Source: Mycolicibacterium goodii (GTDB taxonomy: Bacteria; Actinomycetota; Actinomycetes; Mycobacteriales; Mycobacteriaceae). From it: a stretch of DNA of 64,000 nt. Location of the stretch: NCBI RefSeq assembly GCF_001187505.1, contig NZ_CP012150.1, positions 5,986,048 to 6,050,047 of the forward strand, written 5' to 3'. The stretch's first letter is position 1. The number at the start of each line of letters is the position of its first letter. The notes beneath the pieces are model-generated. The model was not told the DNA's origin, did no database searches, and saw only the letters and a list, made by a program, of their open reading frames with translations. The position numbers were made by a program, and so were the translations under genes. Shown here one piece after another: positions 16,812 through 25,781 of the stretch.

Positions 16812-17375
16812 TCAGGCGACGCCCGCCGAGACCTCCTCGACCGCGGCGACGAGCGTGGCGACGGCCGCACGGACGTCGGCGACCACCTCGGCGCTCTCAC
16901 GGGGATGCTTGCCGTCCAGGCCGGTCCCCGGGATCGACAGCTTGACGTCCTCGACCACGCGCGGACCGGCGACACCCAGCGACTTACGGGTCTCGTCGTG
17001 CGCCCACACGCCGCCGTAGCGCCCATGGGCGGCGCCGATCACCGCGGCGGGCTTGCCCTGCAGCGCACCACTGCCGTACGGCCGCGACAGCCAATCGATG
17101 GCGTTCTTGAGGACAGCGGGGATGGTGGCGTTGTATTCCGGGGTCACGAACAGCGCCGCATCCGCCTCGACGGCCGCGGCTCGCAGCGCCACCGCCGGTT
17201 CCGGCGCGTCGACGGTGTCGATGTCCTCGTTGTAGAAGGGCACCTCGCCCAGCCGATCGAACACCCGCAGCTCCACGCCGTCGGGCGCGTTCTCGATCGC
17301 GACCTCTGCCAACTGCCGGTTCACCGACGCCGCCCGGAGGCTGCCGACGAGTACCAACACCTTGATTTCGGCCAT
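16812..17375 (-). CDS. NADPH-dependent FMN reductase family protein
   Basis: This 187-residue flavodoxin-fold reductase has the FMN phosphate loop 'VLVGSLRAASVNRQLAEVA' (about residues 8-26). It also has 'FVTPEYNATIPAVLKNAIDWLSRPYG', the P-E-Y-N signature of the NAD(P)H:FMN reductase / chromate reductase / azoreductase group. It probably reduces quinones or flavins in the cytoplasm. It is the counterpart of Rv3054c by position. The ATG at 17375 gives the conserved start. It is divergent from a TetR gene, with a 14-bp palindrome in the gap, so it is a likely target of that regulator. Confidence 0.88.
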   Translation of the reverse strand: MAEIKVLVLVGSLRAASVNRQLAEVAIENAPDGVELRVFDRLGEVPFYNEDIDTVDAPEPAVALRAAAVEADAALFVTPEYNATIPAVLKNAIDWLSRPYGSGALQGKPAAVIGAAHGRYGGVWAHDETRKSLGVAGPRVVEDVKLSIPGTGLDGKHPRESAEVVADVRAAVATLVAAVEEVSAGVA

Positions 17376-17425
17376 GAGCCGTCCTTTCATGAGATTCGTG
17401 GGATCCGATGTCCACACTAACCAAC

Positions 17426-17460
17426 CGGACCGTGGTCCGATTCATTCCTAGGTTCATTCC
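17426..17460. promoter_or_regulatory. Candidate TetR operator and direct repeats
   Basis: CGGACC-GT-GGTCCG (17426-17439) is a perfect dyad in the gap between the divergent FMN reductase and TetR genes. Next to it TTCATTCC occurs twice (17441-17448 and 17453-17460), 12 bp apart. One or both are probable binding sites for the TetR protein. Confidence 0.5.
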
Positions 17461-17516
17461 CAGCTGACCGGAAGCAGGTCGGAAGCTGACCGGATCCATC
17501 GAAATTCACAGATAAA

Positions 17517-18131
17517 GTGGCTGGCGTGGCAGCCTCCGACCGCTCCGTCCGGCTCGAGGTCACCGATCGCGCGCCCCACGAACGCGGTGACGCCGCCCGG
17601 AACCGGGCAGCGATCCTCGACGCGGCGCGCCGGCTGATCGCCGAGCGGGGACCCGACGCGGTGAGCACCGACGACATCGCGGTCGAGGCCGGAGTCGGCA
17701 AGGGCACCCTGTTCCGGCGCTTCGGCACCCGCGCGGGCCTGATGATGGTGCTGCTCGACGAGGACGAGACGGCACACCAGGAAGCGTTCATGTTCGGGCC
17801 GCCTCCGCTCGGCCCGGGCGCTCCTCCGCTGGAGCGCCTGCTCGCCTACGGCCGCGAACGCCTGAAGTTCGTCCGCGAGCACCACGCGCTGCTCTCCGAC
17901 GCGGCGCGCGACCCGCACGCACGTTACGGCGGGCCGGACACCCTGCACCGGTCCCATGTCCGGATGCTGCTGCAGTCCGCGGGCACCACCGGGGACCTCG
18001 ACGCGCAGGCCGACGCCCTGCTGGCGCTGCTCGACGCCGACTACGTCGCCTACCAACTCGAACGGGGACGCAGCTGCGAGGCCCAGGCCGCCGCCTGGGC
18101 CGACACCGCCAGGAAGCTGTGCGGACGCTAG
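17517..18131 (+). CDS. TetR family regulator upstream of dinB2
   Basis: This protein of about 200 residues has a TetR HTH: 'AAILDAARRLIAERGPDAVSTDDIAVEAGVGKGTLFRRFGTRAGLM' at about residues 28-73. The C-terminal domain starts at 'PPLERLLAYGRERLKFVREHHALLSDAA'. GTG start; a second GTG three codons later is equally possible. The stop is 4 nt before the dinB2 ATG, so the two are cotranscribed, as for Rv3055-Rv3056 in M. tuberculosis. It probably represses the divergent FMN reductase gene and, through autoregulation, dinB2. Confidence 0.9.
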   Translation: MAGVAASDRSVRLEVTDRAPHERGDAARNRAAILDAARRLIAERGPDAVSTDDIAVEAGVGKGTLFRRFGTRAGLMMVLLDEDETAHQEAFMFGPPPLGPGAPPLERLLAYGRERLKFVREHHALLSDAARDPHARYGGPDTLHRSHVRMLLQSAGTTGDLDAQADALLALLDADYVAYQLERGRSCEAQAAAWADTARKLCGR

Positions 18132-18135
18132 TGCG

Positions 18136-19200
18136 ATGACCAGATGGGTGCTGCACGTCGACCTGGACCAGTTCCTGGCATCGGTCGAGTTGCGCCGCCG
18201 CCCCGACCTGCGGGGCCTGCCGGTCATCGTCGGCGGCAACGGTGACCCCACCGAGCCGCGCAAGGTCGTCACCTGCGCGTCGTACGAGGCACGGGAGTTC
18301 GGTGTGCACGCAGGCATGCCGTTGCGCGCGGCGGCCCGGCGCTGCCCGGACGCCACCTTCCTGCCCTCGGACCCGGCCGCCTACGACGAGGCGTCCGAAC
18401 AGGTCATGGGTCTGCTACGGGACCTGGGCCACCCGCTGGAGGTGTGGGGCTGGGACGAGGCGTACCTGGGGGCTGACCTCGACGATGACGCCGATCCGGT
18501 CAGCCTGGCCGAACGCATCCGCACCGTGATCGCCGGCGAGACGGGTCTGTCCTGCTCGGTCGGGATCAGCGACAACAAGCAGCGGGCCAAGGTCGCCACC
18601 GGGTTCGCCAAACCCGCGGGGATCTACGTGCTGACCGAGGCCAACTGGATGACGGTGATGGGCGACCGCCCGCCCGACGCGCTGTGGGGCGTCGGACCGA
18701 AGACCACGAAAAAACTTGCGGCGATGGGCATCGCGACGGTCGCCGACCTGGCCGGGACCGACGCCTCGGTGCTGACGGCCGCGTTCGGCCCGAGCACGGG
18801 GCTGTGGCTGCTGCTGCTCGCCAAGGGCGGCGGCGACAGCGAGGTCAGCTCCGAACCGTGGATCCCCCGCTCGCGCAGCCACGTCGTGACGTTCCCGCAG
18901 GACCTCACCGACCGCAACGACATCGACTCGGCCGTGCGTGATCTCGCCCTCCAGACGCTCAAGGAGATCGTCGAGCAGGGCCGCATCGTCACGCGGGTGG
19001 CGGTCACGGTGCGCACCAGCACCTTCTACACGCGCACCAAGATCCGCAAGCTTTCCGCACCGGGCACCGACACCGATCAGATCGTCTCCACGGCGCTGGC
19101 GGTGCTCGACCAGTTCGAACTCGACCGTCCGGTGCGCCTGCTCGGGGTGCGCCTCGAACTGGCGATGGACCAGGCGCCGACTGTCACCGCAGCCACCTAA
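18136..19200 (+). CDS. dinB2: DNA polymerase IV homologue DinB2
   Basis: This 354-residue Y-family polymerase has catalytic Asp9 and Asp11 in H-V-D-L-D-Q-F-L-A-S-V-E and the later 'GWDEAYLGAD' metal-binding pair. The residue after F13 is Leu14. Most Y-family polymerases have Tyr or Phe there as the steric gate against ribonucleotides; the M. smegmatis DinB2 literature describes Leu14 and ready ribonucleotide use, so this is probably the same enzyme. The helix-hairpin-helix region 'WGVGPKTTKKLAAMGIATVADLAG' is present. I see no convincing clamp-binding tail at the C-terminus ('...ELAMDQAPTVTAAT'). Counterpart of Rv3056. It is followed 10 nt later by an AAA ATPase gene. Confidence 0.95.
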   Translation: MTRWVLHVDLDQFLASVELRRRPDLRGLPVIVGGNGDPTEPRKVVTCASYEAREFGVHAGMPLRAAARRCPDATFLPSDPAAYDEASEQVMGLLRDLGHPLEVWGWDEAYLGADLDDDADPVSLAERIRTVIAGETGLSCSVGISDNKQRAKVATGFAKPAGIYVLTEANWMTVMGDRPPDALWGVGPKTTKKLAAMGIATVADLAGTDASVLTAAFGPSTGLWLLLLAKGGGDSEVSSEPWIPRSRSHVVTFPQDLTDRNDIDSAVRDLALQTLKEIVEQGRIVTRVAVTVRTSTFYTRTKIRKLSAPGTDTDQIVSTALAVLDQFELDRPVRLLGVRLELAMDQAPTVTAAT

Positions 19201-19210
19201 CCTCGACGCC

Positions 19211-20395
19211 ATGCTGGGAACCGTTGCCATCCGGGGGTACCGCTCGCTGCGTGAGGTGGTGCTGCCGTTGGCCGAGCTCACCGTGATCACCGGCGCCAAC
19301 GGCACCGGGAAGTCCTCGGTCTACCGGGCTCTGCGCCTGCTCGCCGATTGCGGGCGCGGACAGGTCATCGGCTCGCTCGCGCGCGAGGGCGGCCTGCAAT
19401 CGGTGCTGTGGGCCGGGCCCGAGCGCCCCGCCGAGCAGGCCCAGGGCACCACCCGCACCCGGCCGGTCTCTCTTGAGATGGGTTTCGCGGCAGAGGACTT
19501 CGGATACCTCGTCGACCTCGGCCTGCCGCAGATGGCGGGCTCGCCCGCCGACGGCACACCGTCGGCGTTCACGCTCGATCCCGAGATCAAACGGGAGGTG
19601 GTGTTCGCCGGGCCGGTGCTGCGGCCGAGTTCGACGCTGGTGCGGCGCACCCGGGAATTCGCCGAGGCCGCAGCGGAATCCGGGCGTGGCTTCGACGAGC
19701 TCAGCCGGTCGCTTCCGCCGTACCGCAGCGTGCTCGCCGAGTACGCCCATCCGCATGCACTGCCGGAGCTGTCGGTGGTGTCAGAACGCCTGCGCGACTG
19801 GCGTTTCTACGACGGGTTCCGGGTGGATGCGGGTGCACCTGCGCGCCACCCGCACGTCGGCACGCGCACACCGGTGCTGTCCGACGACGGCTCCGACCTG
19901 GCCGCTGCGGTGCAGACCATCATCGAGGCCGGCCTGGACGATCTGCAGCGGGCGGTGGCCGACGCGTTCGACGGCGCCCGCGTGTCGGTCGCGGTCCGCG
20001 AGGGCCTGTTCGATCTGCAACTGCACCAACGCGGCATGCTTCGCCCACTGCGCGCGGCCGAACTGTCCGACGGCACACTGCGGTTCCTGTTGTGGGCGGC
20101 CGCGCTGCTGAGCCCGAGTCCGCCGTCGCTCATGGTGCTCAACGAACCGGAGACGTCCCTGCACCCTGACCTCGTGCGTCCGCTGGCGTCGCTGATCCGC
20201 ACCGCGGCCACCCGGGCCCAGGTCGTGGTGGTCACCCACTCCCGCGCGCTGCTGGAGTTTCTCGACACCACCCCCATCGACGACGACGAACGCGGCGGCG
20301 CGATCGAGATCGAGCTGTACAAGCAGTGGGGCGAGACCAAGGTGACCGGCCAAGGCCTGCTCTCGACGCCGTCGTGGCACTGGGGAAACCGCTGA
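19211..20395 (+). CDS. AAA15-type (RecF/SMC-like) ATPase
   Basis: This 394-residue ATPase starts '[44 protein letters not shown]'. That has the RecF/SMC/OLD-like pattern with Walker [10 protein letters not shown] at about residues 27-35. A signature-like '[18 protein letters not shown]' occurs near residue 285, then Walker B '[16 protein letters not shown]' and the switch '[14 protein letters not shown]'. No nuclease (TOPRIM) domain follows, so it is ATPase only. It begins 10 nt after dinB2, so it is probably co-expressed with it. A role in DNA repair or damage response is inference from this context. Confidence 0.88.
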   Translation: MLGTVAIRGYRSLREVVLPLAELTVITGANGTGKSSVYRALRLLADCGRGQVIGSLAREGGLQSVLWAGPERPAEQAQGTTRTRPVSLEMGFAAEDFGYLVDLGLPQMAGSPADGTPSAFTLDPEIKREVVFAGPVLRPSSTLVRRTREFAEAAAESGRGFDELSRSLPPYRSVLAEYAHPHALPELSVVSERLRDWRFYDGFRVDAGAPARHPHVGTRTPVLSDDGSDLAAAVQTIIEAGLDDLQRAVADAFDGARVSVAVREGLFDLQLHQRGMLRPLRAAELSDGTLRFLLWAAALLSPSPPSLMVLNEPETSLHPDLVRPLASLIRTAATRAQVVVVTHSRALLEFLDTTPIDDDERGGAIEIELYKQWGETKVTGQGLLSTPSWHWGNR

Positions 20396-20417
20396 GAACC
20401 GCAACAGTTCTCGTTGC

Positions 20418-20473
20418 CGTCAGCGTCCGTTCACCTGCGTCGGCTTATCTGACTCGCGATCAGACGAGTCAGA
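20418..20473 (+). promoter_or_regulatory. Regulatory region of alkaline phosphatase gene
   Basis: TCTGACTCG (20448-20456) and its exact complement CGAGTCAGA (20465-20473) form a 9-bp dyad with an 8-nt spacer, immediately before the AAGGAG ribosome site. Upstream, GTTCACC (20429-20435) matches the actinobacterial PHO-box heptamer. A weak second copy lies 11 nt before it (CGTCAGC, 20418-20424, 4 of 7). Phosphate control is plausible but the second heptamer is poor. Confidence 0.45.
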
Positions 20474-20489
20474 CAAACAAGGAGTAGCG

Positions 20490-22025
20490 GTGCCCGTCAG
20501 TACATATCTCAAGGCGGCGGCGGTGGTGGGCGCGTTGTCGCTGCTGCCGCTCACGGCCTGCAGCAGCGACAACGCCACGCAGTCCAGCGGTGACACGGTG
20601 CACCGTTCGGCCGACGGCGACATCGCCACCAACGGCGGCGCCCGCCGGATCCACGGTGACCAGACCGATGCCGAGCGCAACACGATCAACGGCGGCAAGG
20701 CCCGCAACGTCATCCTGCTGATCGGCGACGGCATGGGTGACTCCGAGATCACCATGGCCCGCGACTACGAGAAGGGCGCGGGCGGAAGCTTCGACGGCCT
20801 CGACGCGCTGCCGCTGTCCGGGCAGTACACGACCTACGCGCTCAACAAGGACGGCAAGCCCAACTACGTCACCGATTCGGCCGCGAGCGCCACGGGCTGG
20901 ACCACCGGCACCAAGACCTACAACGGCGCGCTGGGCATCGACATCAAGGGCAACCCGCAGAAGACGATCCTCGAACTCGCCAAGGCCCAGGGTTTCGCGA
21001 CCGGCGACGTCACCACCTCCGAGATCCAGGACGCCACCCCGGCGTCGCTGTTCTCCCACATCAGCGAGCGGGACTGCTACGGCCCGGTGGAAACCGCCGC
21101 CGACTGCGCCGCGGAGGCGCTGGAAAACGGCGGGCCGGGTTCGGTCACCGAGCAGTTGTTGACCACCCGCCCCGACCTGACCCTCGGCGGCGGCGCCGAG
21201 ACGTTCTCCCAGACCGCCAACGGCGGCGACTACAAGGGTAAGACGCTGGAGGCCCAGGCCAAGGAGCGTGGCTTCCAGATCGTCCGCACCGCAAGCGAAC
21301 TGGACGCGGTCGGCAACGCCGATCAGGACAACCCGGTGATCGGTCTGTTCGCCGACGGCAACATGCCGGTGCGCTGGTCGGGCCCGCCCGCCGTCCGCCA
21401 CGGCTACCTGCAGCCCGCGGCCAAGTGCACCGACAACCCGAAGCGGGGCTCCGAGGTGCCCCGGCTGGCCGCGATGACCCAGAAGGCCATCGACTTGCTG
21501 AAGAACGGAAAAGCCGGTCAGGACAAGGGTTTCTACCTGCAGGTGGAGGGCGCGTCGATCGACAAGCAGGATCACGACGCCGACCCGTGCGGCCAGATCG
21601 GCGAGACGGTGGACTTCGACGAGGCCGTGCAGGCCGCGCTCAAGTTCGCCCGTGAGGACGGCAACACGCTGGTCGTCGTGACCGCCGACCACGGTCACAG
21701 CAGCCAGATCGTCGAGGCACTCAGCGAGGACGACCTGCGCGACATCGCCGAGGACACCAAGCAGCCCATCGAACGGGTCCGCGACACCATGTATCCGGGT
21801 CTGACCCGCAAGCTCGTCACGGCCGACGACGCCGAGATGACGGTCAGCTACGGCACTTCCGCCGACGTCGGCATCGAGAGCGAGACCCACACCGGAACCC
21901 AGGTGCGGGTGGCGGCGTACGGCCCGAGGGCCGCGAACATCGTCGGGCTGACCGATCAGACCGACCTGTTCTTCACCATGACCGATGCGCTCGGACTCGA
22001 CCGCGGGGAGGAACCCGCGCACTGA
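20490..22025 (+). CDS. phoA: Lipoprotein alkaline phosphatase
   Basis: This 511-residue secreted phosphatase hydrolyses phosphate monoesters outside the membrane. The lipobox L-T-A-C (residues about 21-24) follows a hydrophobic signal, so it is lipid-anchored. The nucleophile motif is [11 protein letters not shown] near residue 128. Metal ligands are seen in '[13 protein letters not shown]' (about residue 75), '[14 protein letters not shown]' and '[15 protein letters not shown]'. The last of these contains the D-H-x-H pair. Size and motifs fit the E. coli PhoA superfamily. GTG start with AAGGAG at 20479. It follows the ATPase gene by 94 bp with its own promoter-like region, so it is probably independently regulated. 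Confidence 0.93.
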   Translation: MPVSTYLKAAAVVGALSLLPLTACSSDNATQSSGDTVHRSADGDIATNGGARRIHGDQTDAERNTINGGKARNVILLIGDGMGDSEITMARDYEKGAGGSFDGLDALPLSGQYTTYALNKDGKPNYVTDSAASATGWTTGTKTYNGALGIDIKGNPQKTILELAKAQGFATGDVTTSEIQDATPASLFSHISERDCYGPVETAADCAAEALENGGPGSVTEQLLTTRPDLTLGGGAETFSQTANGGDYKGKTLEAQAKERGFQIVRTASELDAVGNADQDNPVIGLFADGNMPVRWSGPPAVRHGYLQPAAKCTDNPKRGSEVPRLAAMTQKAIDLLKNGKAGQDKGFYLQVEGASIDKQDHDADPCGQIGETVDFDEAVQAALKFAREDGNTLVVVTADHGHSSQIVEALSEDDLRDIAEDTKQPIERVRDTMYPGLTRKLVTADDAEMTVSYGTSADVGIESETHTGTQVRVAAYGPRAANIVGLTDQTDLFFTMTDALGLDRGEEPAH

Positions 22026-22028
22026 GGC

Positions 22029-22892
22029 TCAGCGTGGCGATGTGCCGGAGCGCAACGCGCGGGTGAACAGAACGTTCACCTGGCGCATCGCCACGCTGTA
22101 GGGCCACCACGCCACGCGCTTGAAGACGTACAGCGCGCGGATGTCGGGCGAGGTGTAGATCAGGAACCGGTTGCGCCGCACCCCGGCGAGGATCTTCTGC
22201 GCGGCCTTCTCCGGTGAGATCGCGTGTCCGGCAAAGCGCTCCACCCATTTCTTGACGTCGGGATGCTCGCGGTCGACGCCTGCGATCTCGACGGTCTGCA
22301 CCAGACCCGTCTTGACCGCGCCGGGCACCACCACCGACACCCCGATGCGATGGCGCGCCAGGTCGAAGCGCAGCACCTCGCTCACGCCGCGCAGCCCGAA
22401 TTTGCTTGCGCTGTAAGCGGCGTGCCACGGCAGGGCGACCAGACCCGCCGCCGACGACACGTTGACGAGGTGGCCGCCGCGGCGTGCCTCGATCATCGGC
22501 GGGATGAAGGACTCGATCACATGGATGGGCCCCATCAGGTTGATGTCAACCATCGAGCGCCACTGCTGGTGGCTGAGCCGGTCCACGGTGCCCCACGCCG
22601 ACACGCCTGCGATGTTCATCACCACATCCATCGGCCCGTGCGCGGCGTGGATGTCCTTGGCGAATTCCCTGACCTGGTCGTAGTCGGAGATGTCGAGGGC
22701 GCGGTGCGCGGCGACCTGCGCACCGAGGGCGCGCGCGTCGGCGACCGTGTGGGCGAGGCCATCGGCGTCGCGGTCGGTCAGGTAGAGCTCAGCGCCCGCC
22801 GCGGCGAGTGCGAGGGCCGTGGCGCGGCCGATGCCGCCTGCCGCCCCGGTAACGAAACATCTCTTGCCCCCGAAGTCGCTCCCCTGCGCCAT
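22029..22892 (-). CDS. Short-chain dehydrogenase (Rv3057c-like)
   Basis: This 287-residue SDR has the NAD(P) motif T-G-A-A-G-G-I-G (about residues 14-21), the N-I-A-G variant of the N-N-A-G motif, catalytic Ser in 'NVSSAAGLVAL' and Y-x-x-x-K in 'YSASKFGLRG'. The extended C-terminus ('YTSPDIRALYVFKRVAWWPYSVAMRQVN') is hydrophobic and may bind the membrane or a lipid substrate. The length equals that recalled for Rv3057c. The ATG at 22892 is chosen; upstream codons are not conserved-looking. Its gene is followed on the opposite strand by phoA, which ends 3 nt away, and preceded by the TetR gene on the same strand, so SDR, TetR and CYP136 form one locus. Confidence 0.9.
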   Translation of the reverse strand: MAQGSDFGGKRCFVTGAAGGIGRATALALAAAGAELYLTDRDADGLAHTVADARALGAQVAAHRALDISDYDQVREFAKDIHAAHGPMDVVMNIAGVSAWGTVDRLSHQQWRSMVDINLMGPIHVIESFIPPMIEARRGGHLVNVSSAAGLVALPWHAAYSASKFGLRGVSEVLRFDLARHRIGVSVVVPGAVKTGLVQTVEIAGVDREHPDVKKWVERFAGHAISPEKAAQKILAGVRRNRFLIYTSPDIRALYVFKRVAWWPYSVAMRQVNVLFTRALRSGTSPR

Positions 22893-22929
22893 AGCGGTGA
22901 CCTTACCGGTGACGCTCACCGGCGCGTTT

Positions 22930-23592
22930 CTACTCCGGCAGGCCACCCCACAGCGCGCTCAGCCACAGGCGTTCGACGATCTCGACAGCGCGTTGGGGAT
23001 CGGCGTCGCGTCCGACGAACCCGGTGTCACGCGACAGCGTCATCGCGGTGGTCGCGGTCAGGGTGCGCACCAGGGCGGGCAGATCGTCGGAGATGGGGCG
23101 GGCGCCCTTGTCCTGTTCGATCACGCCGACGATCTTCGCGATCGTGGCGTCCTCGAAGTCGTTCATGATCTCGCGGATCTGCGCGTCGGTGTTCTGCGCG
23201 ACGGTGCAGGCCGACATGACCGGATCGTTGGTGGCGTAGACCGCGGCGGCGCTGCCGACCATCCGCTTGGCGAACGCCGCGGGTGACTCGTCGTCGCTGC
23301 GCGGGGCGAAGTTGTGGGTGAGCGCGTCGAGTTCTTCCATCGCCTCGGCCAGGATGACGGCCAGCACCGCGTACTTCGAATCGAAGTAGAAGTAGAAACC
23401 GGACCGGGCCACGCCCGCGCGTTCACTGATGGTGCTCACCGAGATGTCCGCGAACGGCTGTTCTTCGAGCAGTTGGCGGACGGCGGTGACGATGGCCTCG
23501 CGTTGCCGGTCGCCCCTGGAGCGACGGGTCTGCATGGGTGCGCCGGCGCCGGCAGAACCGTTGCTGCCCTGCGGTACGGATTCGGCGGTCAT
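22930..23592 (-). CDS. TetR family regulator of the cyp136 locus
   Basis: This protein of about 220 residues has an HTH: 'AIVTAVRQLLEEQPFADISVSTISERAGVARSGFYFYFDSKYAVLAV' at about residues 33-80. The 'SGFYFYFDSK' recognition end is typical of the EthR-like subgroup that regulates monooxygenases. The N-terminal about 30 residues are Gly/Ser/Ala-rich and disordered. ATG at 23592; another start lies 18 nt upstream. It is divergent from cyp136 and upstream of the SDR gene, with an 18-bp dyad in the gap, so it probably represses both. Counterpart of Rv3058c. Confidence 0.9.
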   Translation of the reverse strand: MTAESVPQGSNGSAGAGAPMQTRRSRGDRQREAIVTAVRQLLEEQPFADISVSTISERAGVARSGFYFYFDSKYAVLAVILAEAMEELDALTHNFAPRSDDESPAAFAKRMVGSAAAVYATNDPVMSACTVAQNTDAQIREIMNDFEDATIAKIVGVIEQDKGARPISDDLPALVRTLTATTAMTLSRDTGFVGRDADPQRAVEIVERLWLSALWGGLPE

Positions 23593-23630
23593 GGGTTTAA
23601 ACCTTGGCACCCTGGACGCGCCAAATCAAA

Positions 23631-23648
23631 ACTTGACATGCGTCAAGT
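23631..23648. promoter_or_regulatory. Operator between TetR gene and cyp136
   Basis: ACTTGAC-ATGC-GTCAAGT is a perfect 7-bp dyad midway in the divergent gap. Its left half contains TTGACA (23633-23638), an exact -35 hexamer for cyp136, so a bound repressor would block polymerase directly. The -10 is not clear. Confidence 0.68.
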
Positions 23649-23723
23649 ACGCCGTCCAAGATGTGTGACACAGGTGACGTCCACCACAGACTTGCAATGG
23701 CAGCAACGTCAGGAGCCCGAGAA

Positions 23724-25205
23724 ATGCCTACCATCAGTACTCCCCGCTATCTGTTGGACCAGGCGAAACGCCGGCTCACCCCCACCCCGAACACCATCCC
23801 CGGCATGGGAGCCGTCGAGAAGCGGCTCAAGAACAAGCAGTGGGACCAGTTCGTGTTCTCCAGCCCGCCCGCGGGCAGCGGCCTCAAGCCGATCATGGGC
23901 GACTCCGGCCTGCCGGTGCTCGGGCACATGATCGAGATCTTCCGCGGCGGGCCCGATTTCATCCTGCAGCAGTACCGCAGGAACGGCCCGATCCACTACG
24001 CATACTCGCCGGCGCTGTCGTCGGTCATGGCGCTGGGTCCCGACGCCACCCAGACCATCTTCTCGAACCGCAACAAGGATTACTCGCAGCGCGCCTGGGA
24101 TCCGGTGATCGGTCCGTTCTTCGAGGGCGGCCTGATGCTGCTCGACTTCGACGAGCACATGTACCACCGCCGGATCATGCAGGACGCGTTCACCCGCTCC
24201 CGGCTCACCGGGTACATCCCGCACATCGACTCGGTCGCCTCACAGGTGCTGGCCAACGACTGGGTGGCCGACGATCCCCGCTTCCTGTTCTATCCGGCGA
24301 TCAAGGAGCTGACGCTCGACATCGCCTCCGAGGTGTTCATGGGGGTCCCGGCGGGCACCGACAAGAAGCTGGTCACGACCGTGAACCAGGCCTTCACCAC
24401 CACCACACGCGCGGGCAACGCCATCGTGCGCACGCCGGTCCCGCCGTTGAAGTGGTGGCGCGGCGTCCAGGCCCGCAAGACGCTGGAGGACTACTTCCTC
24501 AGCCGCATCGACGAGAAGCGCCGCGCCGAGAGCACCGACATGTTCAGCGTGCTGTGCCACGCCGCCGACGAGGACGGCCAGACCTTCACCGACGACCAGA
24601 TCGTCAGCCACATGATCTTCCTCATGATGGCCGCGCACGACACGTCGACGTCGACCATGACCACCATGGCCTACCACCTGGCCGCCAATCCCGAGTGGCA
24701 GGACCGGCTGCGTGACGAGTCGGCGCGCATCGGCGACGGCCCGCTCGACATCGAGGCGCTGGAGAAGCTCGAGACCTACGACCTGGTCATCAACGAGGCG
24801 CTGCGGATGATGACTCCGCTGCCGTTCAACTTCCGCCAGGCCGTGCGCGACACCGAACTGCTGGGCTACTTCATCCCGGCGGGCACCAACGTGGTCACCT
24901 GGCCGTCGATCAACCACCGCCTGCCGGAGCTGTGGACCGACCCGGAGAAATTCGATCCGGAGCGCTTCGCCGAGCCGCGCAACGAGCACAAGAAGCACCG
25001 CTACGCGTTCGCACCGTTCGGCGGCGGCGCCCACAAGTGCATCGGCATGGTGTTCGGTCAGCTGGAGATCAAGTCGGTCATGCACCGTCTGCTACGCCAG
25101 TACCGCCTGGAGCTCCCCCGCCCCGGGTACCGGCCGCGCTACGACTACGGCGGTATGCCGGTGCCGATCGACGGTATGCCGATCGTGCTGCGTCCGCTGC
25201 ACTGA
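23724..25205 (+). CDS. cyp136: Cytochrome P450 CYP136
   Basis: This 493-residue heme-thiolate monooxygenase has the I-helix oxygen-activation motif M-A-A-H-D-T-S-T-S-T (about residues 300-309), where His replaces the usual Gly of A-G-x-D/E-T. The E-x-x-R pair is in 'NEALRMM' (about 357), and the heme loop F-A-P-F-G-G-G-A-H-K-C-I-G has Cys at about 438. Size and synteny with SDR and TetR match Rv3059 (cyp136). It is relatively similar in shape to CYP51-type sterol enzymes, but the substrate is unknown. The ATG at 23724 follows AGGAG. No ferredoxin or reductase gene is adjacent; it converges with the next gene, whose stop is 3 nt away. Confidence 0.92.
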   Translation: MPTISTPRYLLDQAKRRLTPTPNTIPGMGAVEKRLKNKQWDQFVFSSPPAGSGLKPIMGDSGLPVLGHMIEIFRGGPDFILQQYRRNGPIHYAYSPALSSVMALGPDATQTIFSNRNKDYSQRAWDPVIGPFFEGGLMLLDFDEHMYHRRIMQDAFTRSRLTGYIPHIDSVASQVLANDWVADDPRFLFYPAIKELTLDIASEVFMGVPAGTDKKLVTTVNQAFTTTTRAGNAIVRTPVPPLKWWRGVQARKTLEDYFLSRIDEKRRAESTDMFSVLCHAADEDGQTFTDDQIVSHMIFLMMAAHDTSTSTMTTMAYHLAANPEWQDRLRDESARIGDGPLDIEALEKLETYDLVINEALRMMTPLPFNFRQAVRDTELLGYFIPAGTNVVTWPSINHRLPELWTDPEKFDPERFAEPRNEHKKHRYAFAPFGGGAHKCIGMVFGQLEIKSVMHRLLRQYRLELPRPGYRPRYDYGGMPVPIDGMPIVLRPLH

Positions 25206-25208
25206 ACG

Positions 25209-25739
25209 TCACGAACGCTGGTGCGCCGTCAGGCGATTCGCGCACGCGATGACGGCGCGTAGCGCCGACTGCACGGGGTCGGTGTCCAGCCCCATGGCCC
25301 ACTCGCGGTGCACGCCGTTGCTGCCCTCGATGAACGTGGCGGTCTGCCCGCGCGTCGGCAACTGGTGGAACGACGTGGTTTCCACGGTGATGCCGTGCGC
25401 GTGCAGGATCTCGGTGAGCGCGTCGACCGGGCCGTAGGCCGTGACACTCGACGTGGCGAGGGTGCCTCCGATCGACAGCGTCGCCTGATACTCCCGCGGG
25501 CCGATCCGGCCGCTGGGACGGCTGTCGACGCACGACCACTGCTGCAGGTTCACCGGTCCGGCGACCGCGGCGAACTGGGCGAGGAACGCGTCCCAGGTCT
25601 GTTCCTGGGCCGCGGCGCGCAGACCGCGCGGCAGCGGGGCGGCGAAGCAGGATGCGAACGACGCGGTTGACGCAGATGACGACGAGGATGACGACATCGA
25701 CGGAATTGCGGAAGTGCGGATTGCTGGTGCGGTGAACAT
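25209..25739 (-). CDS. Stand-alone LeuA regulatory (dimerisation) domain protein
   Basis: This 176-residue protein matches only the C-terminal leucine-binding regulatory domain of 2-isopropylmalate synthase. 'VNLQQWSCVDS...ATLSIGGTLATSSVTAYGPVDALTEILHAHGITVETTSFHQL' and 'ATFIEGSNGVHREWAMGLDTDPVQSALRAVIACANRL' follow that domain closely. The catalytic TIM barrel is absent. The first about 35 residues are low complexity, with a run of serines encoded by mixed codons, so not a simple codon slip. It may bind leucine or pair with full LeuA to tune it. Upstream is a leader peptide and alternative hairpins resembling an attenuator. It could also be a decayed leuA paralogue, but its frame and regulation look intact. 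Confidence 0.8.
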   Translation of the reverse strand: MFTAPAIRTSAIPSMSSSSSSSASTASFASCFAAPLPRGLRAAAQEQTWDAFLAQFAAVAGPVNLQQWSCVDSRPSGRIGPREYQATLSIGGTLATSSVTAYGPVDALTEILHAHGITVETTSFHQLPTRGQTATFIEGSNGVHREWAMGLDTDPVQSALRAVIACANRLTAHQRS

Positions 25740-25781
25740 GTGCCGGTCTTCTCTGGTTGAAGGGAGTGACCGACGAAGCAA

